From: Nitrospirota bacterium | Lineage (GTDB): Bacteria; Nitrospirota; Nitrospiria; Nitrospirales; UBA8639 | Length of the DNA stretch: 6,941 nucleotides | Reading direction: 5' to 3' | Assembly (NCBI GenBank): GCA_029865515.1 | Contig: JAOUGQ010000152.1 | Coordinates: 1 to 6,941, forward strand | Shown here: piece after piece, positions 1 through 6,403 of the stretch | Position numbering within the stretch: the stretch's first letter is position 1 | How the letters are laid out: every line of letters starts with the position of its first letter | The notes under the pieces: generated by a model | What the model was told of the DNA's origin: nothing | The model's input: only the letters and a program-made list of their open reading frames with translations | Database searches by the model: none | Position numbers and translations under genes: made by a program

Positions 1-192
1 GGTGAGTTGACTAAGGGGAACGGGGGTCTTCGTCGCGGTGACGACCATCGGATCCAGTTGATGGACCGCTTCAGGTTGCTCACCGTCCAGGGCATGCGCA
101 AAAGAAGATCCGAAACCACAAAAGGCCAGAACACACAAAACCCAGCGAACACAATACCGGCCAACCAGAAACCGACACACAAAAATGGACAT
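1..192 (-). CDS. btuB: TonB-dependent cobalamin receptor, BtuB-like (N-terminal fragment, continues past left edge)
   Basis: The frame is open from an ATG at 192 to the window edge, giving 64 residues with no stop. Residues 1-34 form a signal peptide: basic residues among hydrophobic runs, ending in an AHA signal peptidase I site before LDG. Residues 47-55 read DPMVVTATK, the TonB-box and plug-start signature of BtuB-type receptors (E. coli BtuB has DTLVVTA). BtuB binds cobalamin at the outer membrane and imports it using TonB-ExbBD energy. The assignment rests on this motif, on the cobalamin riboswitch directly upstream and on btuFCD next door; the barrel is not visible. The ATG follows AAAGGGCGGTGG, a moderate ribosome binding site that is also one arm of a small hairpin. 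Another TonB-dependent receptor under B12 control remains possible. Confidence 0.85.
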   Translation of the reverse strand, partial: MSIFVCRFLVGRYCVRWVLCVLAFCGFGSSFAHALDGEQPEAVHQLDPMVVTATKTPVPLSQLT

Positions 193-219
193 GATCCACC
201 GCCCTTTCGCTCGAAGGGG
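193..219 (-). promoter_or_regulatory. Ribosome-binding-site hairpin, expression platform of the btuB riboswitch
   Basis: On the minus strand CCCCTT (219-214) can pair with AAAGGG (207-202) across a short GC-rich loop. The 3' arm lies where the Shine-Dalgarno sequence of btuB should be, about 10 nt before the ATG at 192. No T-run follows, so control of translation by sequestration fits better than transcription termination. The stem is short, and which state cobalamin favours is inferred. Confidence 0.5.
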
Positions 220-234
220 TTTTATGGAAGAGAC

Positions 235-381
235 CGGTTGTTGGGTTTCCTGACTTGCGGATCGTTGCTCCTCTGCGCCTTCTCATGGACATTATGTCCA
301 CAATGGACTCTTGCAGAATCGCTCCCCGCTGACAGTGGCGGCACCGTGCTGGATTTTCACCAGGCTTCCCCGTCACAACCG
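235..381 (-). promoter_or_regulatory. Cobalamin riboswitch upstream of btuB
   Basis: Reading 5' to 3' on the minus strand, the conserved blocks of the cobalamin aptamer occur in order: closing arm CGGTTGT (381-375), GGGGAA, GGTGAAAATCC, a CCGCCACTGT block, GGGAGC, a degenerate B12 box TCCATTG within 301-308, GAAGGCGCAGAGGAGCAACG, CCGCAAGTCAGGAAACC, and closing arm ACAACCG (241-235). The two closing arms form 7 perfect pairs. This is the fold that binds adenosyl- or methylcobalamin and represses uptake genes when B12 is plentiful. It lies 42 nt before the btuB start. Oddities are the altered B12 box (consensus GCCACTG) and a perfect 6-bp hairpin, TGGACA-TAA-TGTCCA, at 300-286. Its own promoter is not clear, so it may also be reached by readthrough from btuD. 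Confidence 0.93.
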
Positions 382-478
382 TCGATATTCCGCTAAAGAA
401 CCCTGCTCCTTTGTTAAATGGTTAGGTACACACAAACAATTAACACTTCAACGTGCCAGGCCTTTTGGCTCCTCTCGC

Positions 479-1309
479 TTACACAGGCAGCGATACTCGA
501 GGCAGACCCGATTGCGGATGAGAATCCACCAGCACCTGACACCCATAGACCGATTTCAACAAGTCAGGACGCAGGATGTCTCGAGGAGATCCCACCTCCA
601 CAATGCGTCCATGTTGTAACAACATGAGCTGATCACAGTATTGACTGGCCAGGTTCAAATCATGAGACACCAGAATCACCGTCAGGCCACGCTCCCGATT
701 TAACCGCCGAAGGATTCGCGCAATATCCAACTGATGGTGCAAATCTAAAAAAGCGGTGGGCTCATCCAGCAGCAACACCTGTGGCTGTTGCGTGAGGGCA
801 CGGGCGATCACTGCCCGCTGACGTTCCCCTCCCGACACATCCGTAACAAGCCTGGCTCCCAGATGAACGATATCCAGATCTTCCATGGCCATCTGAGCAA
901 TCCGTAAGTCGTCGGAGTCCTCCCAATGCCACCCCCCCAAACCACGATGATGCGGAAATCGTCCCATCAGGACCATTTCGGCAATGGTAAACGGGAAAAT
1001 CTGCAGTGTCTCTTGCGGAACCAACGCCACACGCCTGGCTATATCAGCTTGTGACATGAATGATAAGGGATCCCCCAATAACTCAATCGTACCGCACTGA
1101 GGACGCAAGACGCGGGCAAGGAGCTTGAGTAAGGTGCTTTTCCCGGATCCGTTGGGACCAAGGATTCCAAGGATCTCCCCGGAATCAATCGAACACGTGA
1201 TGTCCTTCAGCACCGATTCGGATGTGTCCCGAGAAGGTGTGGCATAGCGAAATTTCACCTCTCGAAGGGAATAGGCTGGTCCGGAAAAGACATTTCCCGC
1301 GTCCCTCAT
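479..1309 (-). CDS. btuD: Cobalamin ABC transporter ATP-binding protein
   Basis: This is the nucleotide-binding subunit that powers corrinoid import through BtuC. The motifs are intact; residues are counted from a GTG at 1312, one codon before the preferred ATG. Walker A GPNGSGKST is at 52-60, the Q-loop Gln near 100, the ABC signature VSGGERQ at 159-165, Walker B VLLLDEPT at 179-186, and the switch histidine in SHD at 217. The length, about 276 residues, is normal for the FecE/BtuD/HmuV family (COG1120). The ATG at 1309 shares its A with the TGA stop of btuC (TGATG), a coupling that implies co-translation, so I prefer it to the GTG. By sequence alone an iron-siderophore or haem ATPase would look the same; the cobalamin riboswitches on both sides decide the substrate. 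The stop at 479 lies about 100 bp before the btuB riboswitch, with no convincing terminator between. Confidence 0.93.
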   Translation of the reverse strand: MRDAGNVFSGPAYSLREVKFRYATPSRDTSESVLKDITCSIDSGEILGILGPNGSGKSTLLKLLARVLRPQCGTIELLGDPLSFMSQADIARRVALVPQETLQIFPFTIAEMVLMGRFPHHRGLGGWHWEDSDDLRIAQMAMEDLDIVHLGARLVTDVSGGERQRAVIARALTQQPQVLLLDEPTAFLDLHHQLDIARILRRLNRERGLTVILVSHDLNLASQYCDQLMLLQHGRIVEVGSPRDILRPDLLKSVYGCQVLVDSHPQSGLPRVSLPV

Positions 1310-2460
1310 CACATCCCCACACGTCTGTTCCGATGTGTGAGCAGGTATAAAAATACCGGACCGCCCACCAGCGCCGTCACCACCCCGACAGGAAATTCAC
1401 CGGGACTCAGGGCGGTCCGTGCCACGGTATCGGCTAACATCAGAAACATCCCTCCCACAAATCCTGCAACCGGTAGTAAAAGCCGATGATCGGCACTCAC
1501 GATCAGACGGACGGCATGCGGCACGATCAGGCCGACAAATCCTATAATCCCGCTAAAACTCACGACGGCTCCCGTTAAAAGGGCTGCGGCAACAAACACC
1601 AATTGTTTGACTCGCTCAACTTCGACCCCTAACGACCTGGCCGTTTCTTCACCAAGGGTCAAAAGATTCAAGGACTGCGCTTGTGTCGCCAAGACCATCA
1701 ACCCCATTCCAAGATACAAAGCCAGGACCCCAAGTGTGGCAAAATCCGGTCCGGTTAAGGATCCCATCAGCCAGGCATACATCCCGAACGCCCGATTGGG
1801 ATCGGCTATACTGGTCAGAAACATGATGAATGCGGAAAAAATCGCATTCAGCACGACACCGGCTAATAACAGGGTGTAGATCGAAAATCCATGCCCAGCC
1901 AATGAAATCCGATACATGATCAGCAAGGACAGTAAGGCACCCGCAAAGGCACACACGGGAAGAGCCGACATACTCCATACGGAAATTCCCACGCCGAACA
2001 ACAACGCAAGAGCGGCTCCCAACGCCGCCCCGCTGGAAATGCCGATGACAAAGGGGTCAGCCAGGGGATTGCGCAACAAAGCCTGAAGCGCGACTCCAAC
2101 CATCGCCAGACTCCCGCCAACGAAAAATGCCAATAACACCCGTGGCAGTCTAACCTGTAGCAGGATGACTGCCGTCGGATCCATCCCAACCTGAACGGAA
2201 TCAGGTCCCATCATCGCCCCAACCAGAATGGACCAGATTCGTGGGAAGGAAATAGACTCGGTTCCAAACCCAAGACAGAGAAGAAGGGTCACCACCGCCA
2301 AGAAGAACGATACCCCCACCCACAGGAACCAACGACGGATTGTGAGCGTCACAAACGAAGGGATGGGCAATGGCAAAGGCGGAGGTGACTTGCCCCATTC
2401 CCCCGATTCCTTTGAGGATGGGGACATGGACAGGGGCGGAACGTCTGCCATGGGTTTCAC
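1309..2460 (-). CDS. btuC: Cobalamin ABC transporter permease, FecCD family
   Basis: This is the membrane channel of the importer, forming a dimer that docks with BtuD inside and BtuF outside. Counting from the furthest in-frame start (GTG at 2493, 394 residues), a hydrophobic helix begins near residue 54, and about ten membrane segments fill the rest. Family landmarks are RLPRVL (115-120), ALLRNPLADP (138-147), GISSGAALGA (151-160), GEETARSLGV (281-290) and GIIGFVGLIVPH (315-326). The start is uncertain. GTG 2493 has no good ribosome site; GTG 2460 follows GAGGGGA by about 9 nt and is chosen here; ATG 2451 is the other option. Any of these leaves a polar, proline-rich N-terminal tail of about 35-50 residues (PPPLPLPIP at 37-45) before the first helix, longer than E. 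coli BtuC. It starts about 100 bp after btuF, and its stop overlaps the btuD start. Confidence 0.92.
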   Translation of the reverse strand: MKPMADVPPLSMSPSSKESGEWGKSPPPLPLPIPSFVTLTIRRWFLWVGVSFFLAVVTLLLCLGFGTESISFPRIWSILVGAMMGPDSVQVGMDPTAVILLQVRLPRVLLAFFVGGSLAMVGVALQALLRNPLADPFVIGISSGAALGAALALLFGVGISVWSMSALPVCAFAGALLSLLIMYRISLAGHGFSIYTLLLAGVVLNAIFSAFIMFLTSIADPNRAFGMYAWLMGSLTGPDFATLGVLALYLGMGLMVLATQAQSLNLLTLGEETARSLGVEVERVKQLVFVAAALLTGAVVSFSGIIGFVGLIVPHAVRLIVSADHRLLLPVAGFVGGMFLMLADTVARTALSPGEFPVGVVTALVGGPVFLYLLTHRNRRVGM

Positions 2461-2565
2461 AAACAGAATTCCCCTCTTGGATTCAATGAACACGCCTGCG
2501 CAACCGGCTCAGAAAACAGAAAAATATGCGGTTCTCTCCAGCCACGATGATCCTCTTCATACGTC

Positions 2566-3615
2566 TCAATTCGGGATGTCATCCTGAATCACCTCCGGAT
2601 GCAGAATCTTCACTAATTGCTTCAGCCCTTCAAGAATCCGGGGACCTGGACGATTGAGAAGATCGCTATCAACTTGAAACAATTTGCCGTGTTGAACCGC
2701 GGACAGCGTGGTCCACCTCCTCCATGAATCCTGTTCCGCCTGGGGAATCCCTTCATGGCGTCCCACCGGAAACAGCAGGATGTCCGGATTTTGTCGTAAA
2801 ACTTCTTCCATCGTCAGATGCGGATAGGGAGCGGTCGCTTGATCAGCCGCATTTCTGCCGCCCGCCAGCTCAATAAGGCGATGAATAAAACTGCCGGGAC
2901 CCACCGTGATCAATGGTTCTGAATTCAAGATATACAACAACGTGGGACGAGACAGATCTGCCAGCCGGCTCGACAAACCGGCCAATTGTTTCCGCATGAG
3001 AGCCGCTTGGGCATTGGCTTCTTGTGGACGACCCACCATGCGCCCCAATAACTGGATGTGGGCAAAAATATCCTCTACCGTATGAGGATCAAGGATAAAG
3101 GTCGGAATCTTCAGTTGTTCCAGTTTGTTCAGCAGGTCGACACGCAGGAACGACCTGGGAGCCAACACGAGTTGCGGTTGAAGCCCCACAATCATCTCAA
3201 GATTGGGAGTGGCATACCCCACCTTCGGCTTGATCAGAGCCTCAGGGGGAAAATCACAGAATTCGGTAACCCCGACAATTTCCTCATTCAACCCGATCGC
3301 AAAAAGAATTTCGGTAATGCTGGGAGCAAGCGAGACAATACGTTGAGGGGGCTTGGCCAGGTAGAGTTTCCGGCCAAGATCATCCACGAAGGTGCGTGGA
3401 GCAACATTGGACATGAAGGGCATGCCGGTCAAAATACCCTGTTGGCGACGTTTCATCGTATCTCCATCAAAAGCCAAAGCCGGAACGACCAGCACCCCGC
3501 AGAGGAACATCGTCCACCAGGCCACGATGACGCAAAACAAATGGGATACACCGTTGCCCAAAATAAAAAATCCCCAAGGCCTGAATAACCCTGAGGATTG
3601 CACCCGATTCTTCAT
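2566..3615 (-). CDS. btuF: Periplasmic cobalamin-binding protein, BtuF-like
   Basis: This is the substrate-binding subunit that takes corrinoid from BtuB in the periplasm and delivers it to BtuCD. The N-terminus (MKNR, then a hydrophobic stretch) ends in a PALA signal peptidase I site before FDGD. No lipobox cysteine is seen, so the protein is probably soluble. The mature part shows the class III binding-protein pattern (COG0614). RIVSLAPSITEILFAIG opens the first lobe (residues 95-111 counted from the upstream GTG at 3624), then VGVTEFCDFPPEA and NLEMIVGLQPQLVLA. A long backbone helix and a C-terminal lobe follow, ending RPGPRILEGLKQLVKILHP. Length is typical apart from the long leader. ATG 3615 is preferred because GGGGAA lies 9 nt upstream and MKNR makes a good signal-peptide start; GTG 3624 is in frame but directly abuts GGGGAA. 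It is the first gene of btuFCD. Confidence 0.92.
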   Translation of the reverse strand: MKNRVQSSGLFRPWGFFILGNGVSHLFCVIVAWWTMFLCGVLVVPALAFDGDTMKRRQQGILTGMPFMSNVAPRTFVDDLGRKLYLAKPPQRIVSLAPSITEILFAIGLNEEIVGVTEFCDFPPEALIKPKVGYATPNLEMIVGLQPQLVLAPRSFLRVDLLNKLEQLKIPTFILDPHTVEDIFAHIQLLGRMVGRPQEANAQAALMRKQLAGLSSRLADLSRPTLLYILNSEPLITVGPGSFIHRLIELAGGRNAADQATAPYPHLTMEEVLRQNPDILLFPVGRHEGIPQAEQDSWRRWTTLSAVQHGKLFQVDSDLLNRPGPRILEGLKQLVKILHPEVIQDDIPN

Positions 3616-3620
3616 CCTCA

Positions 3621-3650
3621 CCACTTCCCCAGCCCACGAGGGAACATTGG
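3621..3650 (-). promoter_or_regulatory. Shine-Dalgarno-sequestering hairpin (P13-like) of the btuF leader
   Basis: On the minus strand CCA-atg-TTCCC (3650-3640) can pair with GGGAA-g-TGG (3629-3621), leaving a loop of about 10 nt. The 3' arm contains GGGGAA, the likely ribosome site of btuF. The loop reads TCGTGGG (3639-3633) and can pair with CCCGCGA in the L5 loop of the riboswitch (3751-3745): seven pairs, one of them G-U. This matches the known L5-L13 kissing loop that cobalamin stabilises to block translation. No T-run follows, so termination is unlikely. Confidence 0.75.
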
Positions 3651-3654
3651 TCTT

Positions 3655-3815
3655 GGATCGAATGAGGTATTCTGGCTCCTGAGTGATAACCTACTATCCG
3701 CACCTTCCCATCCGAATGTTACAACCAGATCCGGACAGTGGCTCTCGCGGGGTTCGTCCTCAGTTACAGCGGCGGGACCGCGCGGGTCTTGCACCCGCTT
3801 CCCATCATTCGTTCC
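3655..3815 (-). promoter_or_regulatory. Cobalamin riboswitch upstream of btuFCD
   Basis: The minus strand carries the complete aptamer pattern in order: closing arm GGAACGAATG (3815-3806), GGGAA, GGTGCAAGACC, GCGGTCCCGCCGCTGTAACTG, the exact B12 box GCCACTG (3742-3736), GGGAAGGTGCGGATAGTAGG, AGCCAGAATACC, and closing arm CATTCGATCC (3664-3655). The closing arms pair at 9 of 10 positions. It begins about 10 nt after the predicted transcription start and ends 40 nt before the btuF start. It should reduce btuFCD expression when cobalamin is abundant, which is also the strongest evidence that this ABC system carries corrinoids and not siderophore or haem. The segment following GTAGG departs from the usual AGGANGANCC consensus, a small variation. 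Confidence 0.96.
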
Positions 3816-3831
3816 GCGTATGTTTTGGGAG

Positions 3832-3861
3832 AATGTAGGAGGGACGAAGCGGCTTTGTCAA
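3832..3861 (-). promoter_or_regulatory. Sigma70-type promoter of the btu operon
   Basis: On the minus strand there is a perfect -35 hexamer TTGACA (3861-3856), an 18-nt spacer and a -10 hexamer TACATT (3837-3832, four of six matches to TATAAT). The predicted start is near 3825, about 10 nt before the first arm of the riboswitch, just where a promoter for that leader is expected. It lies only 14 nt beyond the tolC-like stop codon. Confidence 0.72.
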
Positions 3862-3874
3862 GAAAGAGCGGTGA

Positions 3875-5218
3875 TTATTGAATGGACCGGCCTGCAGCAT
3901 TTTCCAAACGAAAAACCGCACGTTGGTAAGAAAACAAGGCATCGATATAATCTTCTTTGGTCTCTTGAGCGGCCCGTGCAGCATCTACCAATTCCAAAAT
4001 GCCAAGTTGCCCTTGTTGACGATCCTGTTGGGCCATTTCCAGCAAGGTCAGCGCCCGATCCAGGACTCCCTTATGATAGACCTCCACTAATTGCCGACTT
4101 TCAAGAAACCGGTGGTATGCCCGGTCTAATTCATTAAGCACACGATTTTCCGCTTGTCGATAATCGGCATCTGCCACTTGTATGGCGGTTTCCGCTTGTT
4201 GAATCCCACCTTGATTTCGATTGAAAATCGGAAGGGGTACGCTTAAACCAAGGTTCCATTGTTGTTGATTATCAGGCCCTTGAGGCCCCTGGAGCATCAA
4301 CCCTAAACCGACCGTGGCATCTGGAAAACGGAACGATTTAGCGAGCTTCAGATCTGTCTTTCGTCTGGCTTGCCATAATCTCTTTGCCCGCAAATCTGGT
4401 CTGGAATTCAACACAGAAGCTCGCAAAGCGCCAATATCAGGCTCCACCCGGTGATAGGCAAGTGGCGTGGTTAATGTAATATTTGTCTCAGGAGGAATCC
4501 CTAGTAAAATTCGAAGATCCAAGCTGGTTTCGCCAAGCTCTCGTAAATCTTTGATGACCTCTCGTTCGGCTTTAACCACCATCAATTCCAGCCGTATGCG
4601 TTTACGCTCCTTGATTCGTCCTTGCACATCTGACGAGGTTTCTTGAATAAGTTTAAAAAGACGATTTTTAATTTTTTGATCTACCTCCAGGTGTTCCTCT
4701 AAGGCCTTTACTCGAATGTACGTTTCCTTCAAGGTAGCACTCAGCTGCCGAACCGCATCCTCAAACTCCGCTTCAGCCCCAGCGGTCCCCAGAGCCGCAC
4801 TCTCGATTTGATATCCACGCTTGCCCGCAATCAGGAATAATTGACTCACTTGAGGCATAATGCCCCCGCATCGAGCCGTATTACATCCTTGAGTCATTGA
4901 ACTGAACAGCCCGACAGAAACCTCTGGATTGGGGAAAAGACCAGCGGTAATTTCTCTGGCCCTCGCCAAATCAATGCCATATTTTGCAAGAATGACCTGG
5001 AAATTTTGCTTGAGAAACATGGCCATGGCTTCGTCAAGTGAAAACCGTATCGCTTGCGATTCATGGTTCTTCTCTGTTGGTCCCGTCAGGTCAGCCGCAA
5101 CGGCTTGCGCCACGGTCATTCCCAGGTTCATAAAAAAAATGATCAAGAGAGCCCTTTGCCCAATGCGTAGGATCCTCTTGCCGGTTTCAGGCAAAAATCC
5201 GAAAAACTGTAGTTCCAT
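3875..5218 (-). CDS. TolC-family outer-membrane efflux protein, CzcC/CusC-like
   Basis: This is an outer-membrane channel subunit of the kind that completes RND metal or drug efflux pumps. It has 447 residues, a normal length. Residues 1-42 form a signal peptide with a basic, then hydrophobic stretch and an AVA-A cleavage region. Two outer-membrane-efflux repeats follow, roughly 58-245 and 268-440, rich in long coiled-coil helices. LSVPLPIFNRNQGGI at 325-339 is the marker of CzcC-like members, and NSRPDLRAKR at 271-280 is another family motif. Cys112 and Cys117 (GCNTARCGG) could form a disulphide; there is no lipobox cysteine at the signal-peptide end. The start is well supported by AAGGGGA 6 nt before the ATG. 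No RND pump or periplasmic adaptor gene is adjacent, so its partner and substrate are unknown. The stop lies 14 nt before the btu promoter with no terminator visible. Confidence 0.9.
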   Translation of the reverse strand: MELQFFGFLPETGKRILRIGQRALLIIFFMNLGMTVAQAVAADLTGPTEKNHESQAIRFSLDEAMAMFLKQNFQVILAKYGIDLARAREITAGLFPNPEVSVGLFSSMTQGCNTARCGGIMPQVSQLFLIAGKRGYQIESAALGTAGAEAEFEDAVRQLSATLKETYIRVKALEEHLEVDQKIKNRLFKLIQETSSDVQGRIKERKRIRLELMVVKAEREVIKDLRELGETSLDLRILLGIPPETNITLTTPLAYHRVEPDIGALRASVLNSRPDLRAKRLWQARRKTDLKLAKSFRFPDATVGLGLMLQGPQGPDNQQQWNLGLSVPLPIFNRNQGGIQQAETAIQVADADYRQAENRVLNELDRAYHRFLESRQLVEVYHKGVLDRALTLLEMAQQDRQQGQLGILELVDAARAAQETKEDYIDALFSYQRAVFRLENAAGRSIQ

Positions 5219-5250
5219 ATTATTCCCCTTTTTGGTTCATCTCACGATTT

Positions 5251-5325
5251 GGCCAATGAGAATGCTTTCCTGGTCTATGACTCATCCATAAAATCCGCTC
5301 TGAATTTCCCGGGCCAATAGGAATG
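5251..5325. repeat. Degenerate 14-bp direct repeat upstream of the tolC-like gene
   Basis: On the minus strand CATTCCTATTGGCC (5325-5312) recurs as CATTCTCATTGGCC (5264-5251), matching at 12 of 14 positions with starts 61 bp apart, close to six helical turns. The second copy ends in the palindrome TTGGCCAA. Both copies lie within about 110 bp of the tolC-like start, so they could be binding sites for a regulator. This is inference from position and sequence only. Confidence 0.4.
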
Positions 5326-5376
5326 ACCCAAACCGAAGAAAGCTACGGCAGACCCTTCAAGCCACTCTATTTCAGG

Positions 5377-5404
5377 GATCATGGATAGGGATCCTCCCAT
5401 GATC
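5377..5404. repeat. Inverted repeat between the YihY-family and tolC-like genes
   Basis: GATCATGG (5377-5384) and CCATGATC (5397-5404) are perfect 8-bp arms around a 12-nt centre that contains the palindrome GGATCC. No T-run follows on either strand, so a classical intrinsic terminator is not indicated. It could be an operator for the tolC-like gene or an mRNA 3'-end structure for the YihY-family gene. Confidence 0.5.
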
Positions 5405-5411
5405 TGCATCA

Positions 5412-5430
5412 ATAACCCCTAGAGGGGAAA
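5412..5430 (-). terminator. Weak possible terminator after the YihY-family gene
   Basis: On the minus strand CCCC-TCTA-GGGG is followed by TTATT, about 47 nt after the stop codon. The stem is only four G-C pairs and the T-tract is broken, so this may not work as an intrinsic terminator. The position is right and no better candidate is seen. Confidence 0.22.
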
Positions 5431-5474
5431 ATCCATTTATCAGGCGATAGATAATTGACTGAACCGGAATTTCC

Positions 5475-6395
5475 TCAAGCACGCCCATCCAACTTTTCAC
5501 CCACATTCACATTGAGGATGAAATTGAGTTCTCCACCGATCAAGAGAGTCAACCCGCTGACATACAGCCACATCATCAGAATAATCACCCCGGTGATGGG
5601 TCCATAGACAACGTTATAGTTGATGAAATTCTCCACATAGAATTTCAGGCCAAGGGAAAGAATAATCCAAAGAAATACGGCCAACGCCGATCCCGGGTTC
5701 ACCCATTGCCATTCATGATTAATGTTAGGCGCCCAATAATAAATCAGGTTAATAGCCACCAGCATAAAAAGAACGATGACCGGCCATTGCAAGATGGGCC
5801 AGCCAAGCGTGACCCACCAGACCATTCCGGTCACGTCCGCAACCCATTGGCTCATCTGTTCACCAGCCAGAATCAAAATCAACGAGGCAATGACAAAGAC
5901 CGCAGCACCGATCGTGAGAAACACCGCAGTGGCGCCGGCTTTCCAAAACGGGCGTGTTTCCTTCACTCCATAGACAACATTTAGAGTATTGATAATCGCC
6001 ATCATGCCCCAGGAAGCTGCCCAGAGAGAACCCAAGACGCTCAAAGAAAACACGCCACCCCCACTGCCCTGGATCACCTGTGCGACATAGCGGTCAACTA
6101 GAATCAAGGACTCATCAGGAAGAACTTGCTGAGCGTAGGGCATAACCGTGGGCAACACCACCTGACTGGGCAACATGCCAATCAGTGACGTCACCCCTAA
6201 GAGGGCTGGAAATACCGCCAACAAAAAATAAAATCCAAGCTGCGCCGCCCGACCAAACACATCATCCTCACAGGAGGCGGTCCACACCTCCTTCGTTAAC
6301 GCCCACCCGTCCCTGGGCTTCCTGGACCAGCCCGGTTGACGAGCGCCAAACCTCGGCTCATCAATTTTCCATAAAAATTTCTGATCGTCTTTCAT
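5475..6395 (-). CDS. YihY/BrkB-family inner-membrane protein
   Basis: This is an integral membrane protein of the YihY/virulence-factor-BrkB family (once misnamed RNase BN). Its molecular function is unsettled; transport or envelope roles have been proposed. The 306 residues show a polar N-terminal tail of about 35, the family start AAQLGFYFLLAVFPALLG near 51-68, about six membrane helices, and the hallmark C-terminal block YGPITGVIILMMWLYVSGL (265-283) with GGELN just after. These residues are numbered from a TTG at 6398, one codon before the ATG used here. The length is typical. No good Shine-Dalgarno precedes the ATG; instead TATAAT lies 8 nt upstream, so the message may be leaderless. It is separated from the tolC-like gene by about 256 bp, which suggests a separate transcription unit. 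Confidence 0.88.
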   Translation of the reverse strand: MKDDQKFLWKIDEPRFGARQPGWSRKPRDGWALTKEVWTASCEDDVFGRAAQLGFYFLLAVFPALLGVTSLIGMLPSQVVLPTVMPYAQQVLPDESLILVDRYVAQVIQGSGGGVFSLSVLGSLWAASWGMMAIINTLNVVYGVKETRPFWKAGATAVFLTIGAAVFVIASLILILAGEQMSQWVADVTGMVWWVTLGWPILQWPVIVLFMLVAINLIYYWAPNINHEWQWVNPGSALAVFLWIILSLGLKFYVENFINYNVVYGPITGVIILMMWLYVSGLTLLIGGELNFILNVNVGEKLDGRA

Positions 6396-6403
6396 CAATG
6401 CTT

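Noticed and set aside
7..396. Plus-strand open frame of 129 codons, and the minus-strand frame at 80-376
   Set aside because: Both overlap the btuB start and the cobalamin riboswitch. Their products have no recognisable motif, while the correct minus-strand frame from 192 gives a signal peptide and a TonB box.
421..460. Separate promoter for btuB on the minus strand (TTGAAG, 17 nt, TACCTA; or TTGTTT with TTTAAC)
   Set aside because: The -10 matches are poor or the spacing is wrong. A promoter is plausible here but cannot be placed from sequence.
311..627. Plus-strand frames at 311-619 and 418-627
   Set aside because: They lie over the riboswitch and the 3' end of btuD on the opposite strand, with no ribosome site or motif.
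2494..2565. Possible terminator between btuF and btuC, because of ATTTTTCTGTTTTC on the minus strand
   Set aside because: No stable hairpin precedes the T-rich stretch, and the two genes belong to one transporter.
479..3615. Iron-siderophore or haem ABC transporter as the identity of the three transport genes
   Set aside because: The protein families cannot separate these substrates well, but cobalamin riboswitches precede both btuF and btuB, and the receptor start resembles BtuB.
3058..4137. Plus-strand frames at 3058-3588, 3392-3682 and 3598-4137
   Set aside because: They are antisense to btuF, its riboswitch and the tolC-like gene, all of which have clear family motifs on the minus strand.
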